Of a stretch of DNA of 18,437 nt, positions 15,408 to 18,437 are shown piece by piece. The notes under the pieces are model-generated. The model saw nothing but the letters and a program-made list of their open reading frames with translations, ran no database searches and was not told where the DNA came from. How positions within the stretch are numbered: position 1 is the stretch's first letter; each line of letters starts with the position of its first letter. The stretch lies in NCBI GenBank assembly GCA_004555145.1, contig SFJB01000023.1, positions 1 to 18,437 of the forward strand. Reading direction: 5' to 3'. Position numbers and translations under genes: made by a program. Source of the stretch: Bacteroidales bacterium. Lineage in GTDB: Bacteria > Bacteroidota > Bacteroidia > Bacteroidales > UBA932.

Positions 15408-16829
15408 ATGGGTCTTTTTTCAAAATCAATAAAAGCCTCGGAACTTAAGGAGCAAGCCGACACCTTGATGAGAATGTACATGGAATCCTCTGATCCCAAG
15501 ACCGTTGAGGAATACTGTTGCCCCAAGGCGCGCTCCCTCTATGAGCAGGCTTTGGCGAAAGGGTATCAGGGTGTTCTGCCTAACCTTGCTTATCTGTATC
15601 TGGCAGGACTTGGAGGTCCGGTAAACTACGATGACGGCTTTCGCCTGGCATCCGCGGCGGCTGCGGAAGGGGACTTGATGTCTATGAACAACGTTGCCGT
15701 ATGCTACGAGGGTGGCCACGGGGTTGAGAAAAACCTGCAGATGGCGGTGTTATGGCTCAGGAAAGCAGCCGAGAAAGGGTATTCCTCTTCATATTGGCCC
15801 TATGCCTTTTACCTATACAAAGGATTGGGAATAGACAAGGATACTGTCAAGGCAAGGGAATATGCCAAAAAGGCGCTTGCAAAAGGCTTGGTGAGTCAGA
15901 AGAAATATGATAATCTCTTCAATACCGTAGATCCATCGGTCAGTGCGGATGAGGCTTTTAGTCGGGGATATGAGGCCTGGGGCAAAGATGATGAAGAGGC
16001 GGTGAAATGGTACCGTTATGCTGCGGAAAAGGGAGAAGCTTCATCAATGTGCAATCTGGCCCTGGCTTACGATCTTGGAAGAGGTGTTCCAAAAGATGCG
16101 GCGAAGGCGGTGGAGTATTACAAGAAGTCTTTCAAGGCAGGCTGCATTCAGGCTGCGCATAACTTGTCATATTTTTATTATTATGGCATTGCGGTGGAGA
16201 AGGACTTTGAAATGGCCCGCTACCTTCTGACGACGGCAATTGAAGCCGGAAACAAAGGTTCGGAGGACCGTTTTGCTATGTTCTTCCCGGAAGAAGCTGA
16301 GTTGCAGCTGGCCGAGAAGAGATATAAGGCCGGTGAGGCAAAGGGGAAGGACTATTATCTTGTAGGAAAGGCCAGGATGAAAGAGGACAAGAATCTGGCG
16401 ACGGACATTTTCCTGGATGGAATAGAAAAATTCAAAGACCCTGACTGTTGTGCGGGACTTGCAGCATATTTCTATGATGTGGAGGAGAATGTCATTCAGG
16501 CATATAACTTTTTCCTTGCCTCTATGGACAATGGAGGACCTGAATGTCTGGAAAACAGGATGAGGGCAATGAATTTCTTTGACAGTATTTCCTCGGCGAA
16601 TCTGAGTGAGACCGAGTGTGAGCTTCTGAGGCAGGCCGCATTCGCCCTTGCGTATAAAGATGCCCTCGAGGGTGTGCCGGAGGCGGAATACAGCGCTTCG
16701 ATCAAGTTGCCTCACGGCGTGGGTTGCAAAGATAATGTCGAGGAGGCTATGCAATTCTTGAAAAGCGCAGCAGATCACGGATACCCGAAGGCCGTGGAAC
16801 TGTGGGGCCAGATAAACAAAGAAGACTGA
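15408..16829 (+). CDS. Sel1-repeat protein
   Basis: This 473-residue protein is a solenoid of Sel1-like (TPR-related) repeats, which usually scaffold protein-protein contacts. Repeats are visible at about residues 40-85 (ARSLYEQALAKGYQGVLPNL), 86-125 (CYEGGHGVEKNLQMAVLWLR), 126-160 (YKGLGIDKDTVKAREYAKKA), 190-290 (three units, including AYDLGRGVPKDAAKAVEYYK and YYYGIAVEKDFEMARYL) and a last one near 430-470 (GVGCKDNVEEAMQFLKSAAD). The stretch between about 290 and 425 is a degenerate helical region. There is no signal peptide, so a cytoplasmic location is likely. ATG 15408 follows the previous stop by 1 nt. Codon choice looks less C-ending than in korAB-gdhA. The neighbouring M48-TerB protein, 31 nt downstream, is a possible partner. 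Confidence 0.85.
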   Translation: MGLFSKSIKASELKEQADTLMRMYMESSDPKTVEEYCCPKARSLYEQALAKGYQGVLPNLAYLYLAGLGGPVNYDDGFRLASAAAAEGDLMSMNNVAVCYEGGHGVEKNLQMAVLWLRKAAEKGYSSSYWPYAFYLYKGLGIDKDTVKAREYAKKALAKGLVSQKKYDNLFNTVDPSVSADEAFSRGYEAWGKDDEEAVKWYRYAAEKGEASSMCNLALAYDLGRGVPKDAAKAVEYYKKSFKAGCIQAAHNLSYFYYYGIAVEKDFEMARYLLTTAIEAGNKGSEDRFAMFFPEEAELQLAEKRYKAGEAKGKDYYLVGKARMKEDKNLATDIFLDGIEKFKDPDCCAGLAAYFYDVEENVIQAYNFFLASMDNGGPECLENRMRAMNFFDSISSANLSETECELLRQAAFALAYKDALEGVPEAEYSASIKLPHGVGCKDNVEEAMQFLKSAADHGYPKAVELWGQINKED

Positions 16830-16860
16830 TTATTACAGACAATTCGGAACTTGAATCGAT

Positions 16861-18087
16861 ATGAAATTCAATCCTTCAATACCGCAGGAGAAGGCTCTTG
16901 CAAAACAGATTTACAATGCCCTGGAAGGGGATGTCATCTCATCCGTCATTTCCGTCACGGGTGCCATGCGGCAGAAAGACGACTCTATGATGCGTGCAGG
17001 CATGGAGGTTACAAGCATAAAGGTCGAAAGGGAAGTGATGCCCCGCCTTTATGATGCCCTTTATTCTGCCAAGAATGCCCTGGGCTTCAAACCGGATGTG
17101 GAGTTCTACATCACCAACTCTCCCCAGGTAAATGCCTGCACCTATTTTGGCACCACGCCCGGCCGCCCGCTTATTGTGGAACTGAACTCCTCGCTGATTG
17201 AGCTGATGAGCGAAGATGAGTTGAAATTCGTTGTCGGTCACGAACTTGGGCATCAGATTGACGGTAACTCGGAGTTGACGAGTCTGATTTATTTCGTATT
17301 CCCGGACCTCAACAATATGTCGCCTCTGCTGTTCCAGCTTAAGGTGAGGTTCTGGCAGCAACTTTGCGAACTGGTGGCTGACCGCTACGGCTACCTCGCG
17401 GTGGGAGACCTGGATGTCTGCGTATCTGCATTCTTCAAGATGCATTCGGGTCTGAACCTGAAAAGGATGGACATTGACATAAAGTCCTTCATTGAGCACA
17501 ACAGGCGGCTGATGAAGCATTATACTGAGGGTAAGTTCTTGAGCTTGAGCAACTACGATCACCCTGTGGACGTAATCAGGGTGGAAGCTCTGAACTTGTA
17601 CGCCAATGCCCGCACCGAAGCGGAGTTGACAGAGGGGATGAATGCGATAATTGCCGCAATGTCGAGGCTCAACACTGACGAGATCGATACCCATATGCCA
17701 TACTTCATTGCTTCTGCCGGACTGATGATAGCAAATGCTGACGGCCAGATCACCCAGGACGAAGTGGAATCCATACTTATGAACCTGGCATCATACGAAC
17801 TTTTCCCTCAGGATGTTCTGGATGAGGTGTTCAACAGCGGGGACCCTGTCGCATATTTCAACAAGTCCGTATCCAGCATACTCGACATCGACTCTCAGAT
17901 GCGTCAGGCGCTCTTCCAGTACGTTGTGGACCTCGTGCTTGTGGACAAGAAGCTCAAGGAGCCCGAAATCCAGCTGATGAAGCAGATTGGCACCCAGGTC
18001 TTCGGCTACAGCGAGGAGGAAGTGATGACCACCTTCGCCATCTCCATCCGCAACTCCTTCCGTCCAAGCTTCAGCGCCATCTGCTAG
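16861..18087 (+). CDS. Soluble M48-type metallopeptidase fused to a TerB-like domain
   Basis: The 408-residue product has an N-terminal M48 (Ste24/HtpX-type) peptidase domain. The zinc motif HELGH (H127-H131) lies in FVVGHELGHQIDGN, and ELVADRYGY supplies the likely third ligand E170 with D174. Unlike HtpX and Ste24 proteins I see no transmembrane helices and no signal peptide, so it should be a soluble cytoplasmic enzyme. Residues about 275-400 resemble a TerB/DjlA-type helical domain: MPYFIASAGLMIANADGQIT, then DEVESILMNLA and VVDLVLVDKKLKEPEIQLMK. TerB domains occur in stress-response and conflict-related proteins, often as metal- or membrane-associated adaptors. It follows the Sel1-repeat gene by 31 nt. 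Substrate is unknown. The M48 call is strong; the TerB call is by sequence style. Confidence 0.85.
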   Translation: MKFNPSIPQEKALAKQIYNALEGDVISSVISVTGAMRQKDDSMMRAGMEVTSIKVEREVMPRLYDALYSAKNALGFKPDVEFYITNSPQVNACTYFGTTPGRPLIVELNSSLIELMSEDELKFVVGHELGHQIDGNSELTSLIYFVFPDLNNMSPLLFQLKVRFWQQLCELVADRYGYLAVGDLDVCVSAFFKMHSGLNLKRMDIDIKSFIEHNRRLMKHYTEGKFLSLSNYDHPVDVIRVEALNLYANARTEAELTEGMNAIIAAMSRLNTDEIDTHMPYFIASAGLMIANADGQITQDEVESILMNLASYELFPQDVLDEVFNSGDPVAYFNKSVSSILDIDSQMRQALFQYVVDLVLVDKKLKEPEIQLMKQIGTQVFGYSEEEVMTTFAISIRNSFRPSFSAIC

Positions 18088-18099
18088 GAACAGCTGCTT

Positions 18100-18192
18100 G
18101 GCTGCTGGGTGCTGCTTGGCGGCCTGCTGGCGGTGGGTTGCTGGGGGGCTGCTGGGTGTTGCTTGGCGGCCTGCTGGCGGTGGGTTGCTGGG
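18100..18192 (+). repeat. 47-bp tandem duplication
   Basis: Copy one is 18100-18145 and copy two 18147-18192, so the period is 47 bp. The 46-nt units differ at a single position (C at 18112, T at 18159). Each includes GGCGGCCTGCTGGCGGTGGG. Confidence 0.9.
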
Positions 18193-18320
18193 TTGCCGGT
18201 TTGACTGCCGGTATTGACTGCATTTTGGCTGTCGGTTGGGCTGAAGGGATTGGCTGCATGTTGGGCTGCTTGCACGCTGGGCTTGTGGGGCAGCTGCTTG
18301 GATGCCGGACTTGCGATGCA

Positions 18321-18437
18321 CTGCTGTTTCCCTCGCTGCTGCTGCGGCGGCCCGTTTCTCTGGGACCGCTTTCGGGCTTCGCCCGGCGCTTGCAAAGTCC
18401 CGTCGAAGCGGGCACGCTGGCCTGCTGTTCCCCTCGC
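18321..18437 (+). repeat. Direct repeat of a 16-mer with 101-bp spacing
   Basis: CTGCTGTTTCCCTCGC at 18321-18336 recurs as CTGCTGTTCCCCTCGC at 18422-18437, one mismatch in 16, ending exactly at the window edge. The array may continue outside the window. Confidence 0.6.
18366..18411. other. Nested inverted repeats near the window end
   Basis: CCGCTT (18366-18371) can pair with AAGCGG (18406-18411), enclosing a tight hairpin CGGGC-TTC-GCCCG (18373-18385). It lies between the two copies of the 101-bp-spaced repeat. It could be a structured RNA or a DNA element; no known RNA family is recognised. Confidence 0.4.

Larger units (their letters stand above)
18088..18437. repeat. Non-coding low-complexity CTGCTG/TTGCTGG tract
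   Basis: The 350 bp after the last stop hold no credible gene. The plus strand is T/G/C-rich with reiterated GCTGCTTGG, GGCCTGCTGG and GGGTTGCTGG words. GGCCTGCTG occurs at 18121, 18168 and 18419, and CAGCTGCTTGG at 18091-18101 and 18291-18301. The three reverse frames are all open over much of it and would give Gln/Pro/Ala/Ser-rich peptides, which is expected of stop-poor low-complexity DNA rather than a gene. No terminator is evident after the M48 gene. Confidence 0.7.

Noticed and set aside
18100..18192. Possible CRISPR array
   Set aside because: The two 46-nt units are nearly contiguous (1 nt between them) and there is no repeat-spacer alternation or cas gene.
17791..18415. Three overlapping minus-strand frames giving Gln/Pro/Ala-rich peptides near the window end
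   Set aside because: All three reverse frames are open together over a low-complexity tract, which points to absence of stop triplets rather than coding; one overlaps the M48-TerB gene.

Overview
The window looks like chromosome of a Bacteroidota bacterium, most likely of the order Bacteroidales. The evidence is a Bacteroidota-type omega subunit (rpoZ-like) gene, the conserved pdxJ / nadK-uppS-bamA-ompH neighbourhood, a fused gamma-alpha KorA, and several exact copies of the Bacteroidota -7 promoter element TAnnTTTG. Coding DNA is moderately GC-rich and tightly packed. I cannot place it below order from the sequence alone; an uncultured gut or rumen lineage is a guess.

Layout. (1) 1-2032, plus strand: the last codons of an upstream gene (possibly bamD), the omega-like RNA polymerase subunit, and recN. 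(2) 2037-5031, minus strand: a three-gene unit read right to left, made of a Skp/OmpH-like lipoprotein, a GT4-type glycosyltransferase with a GTG start, and a secreted type-1 periplasmic-binding-fold protein. It meets recN tail to tail with 4 bp between the stop codons. (3) 5101-5820 minus and 5891-10631 plus: pdxJ diverges from nadK-uppS-bamA-skp, which cover cofactor synthesis, the undecaprenyl carrier for the envelope, and outer-membrane protein assembly. (4) 10647-14885 plus: korA-korB (2-oxoacid:ferredoxin oxidoreductase) followed by gdhA. Together these can link succinyl-CoA, 2-oxoglutarate and glutamate. (5) 14886-15046: a GC-rich low-complexity tract, a strong intrinsic terminator and an immediately following promoter. 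(6) 15047-18087 plus: three poorly characterised genes, a small Ala/Gly-tract protein, a Sel1-repeat protein, and a soluble M48 metallopeptidase fused to a TerB-like domain. (7) 18088-18437: a non-coding tract of CTGCTG/TTGCTGG-type words with a 47-bp tandem duplication and a second direct repeat of period 101 bp, running off the window end.

Most of the window is core housekeeping sequence. The parts worth attention are the last three genes, which may be a cytoplasmic protease/scaffold module. Also notable are the CTGCTG-type tracts after two stop codons, whose word style recurs inside the coding sequence of the small protein. Finally, several TAnnTTTG elements lie only a few nucleotides before the start codon, implying very short or absent 5' leaders for nadK and bamA.
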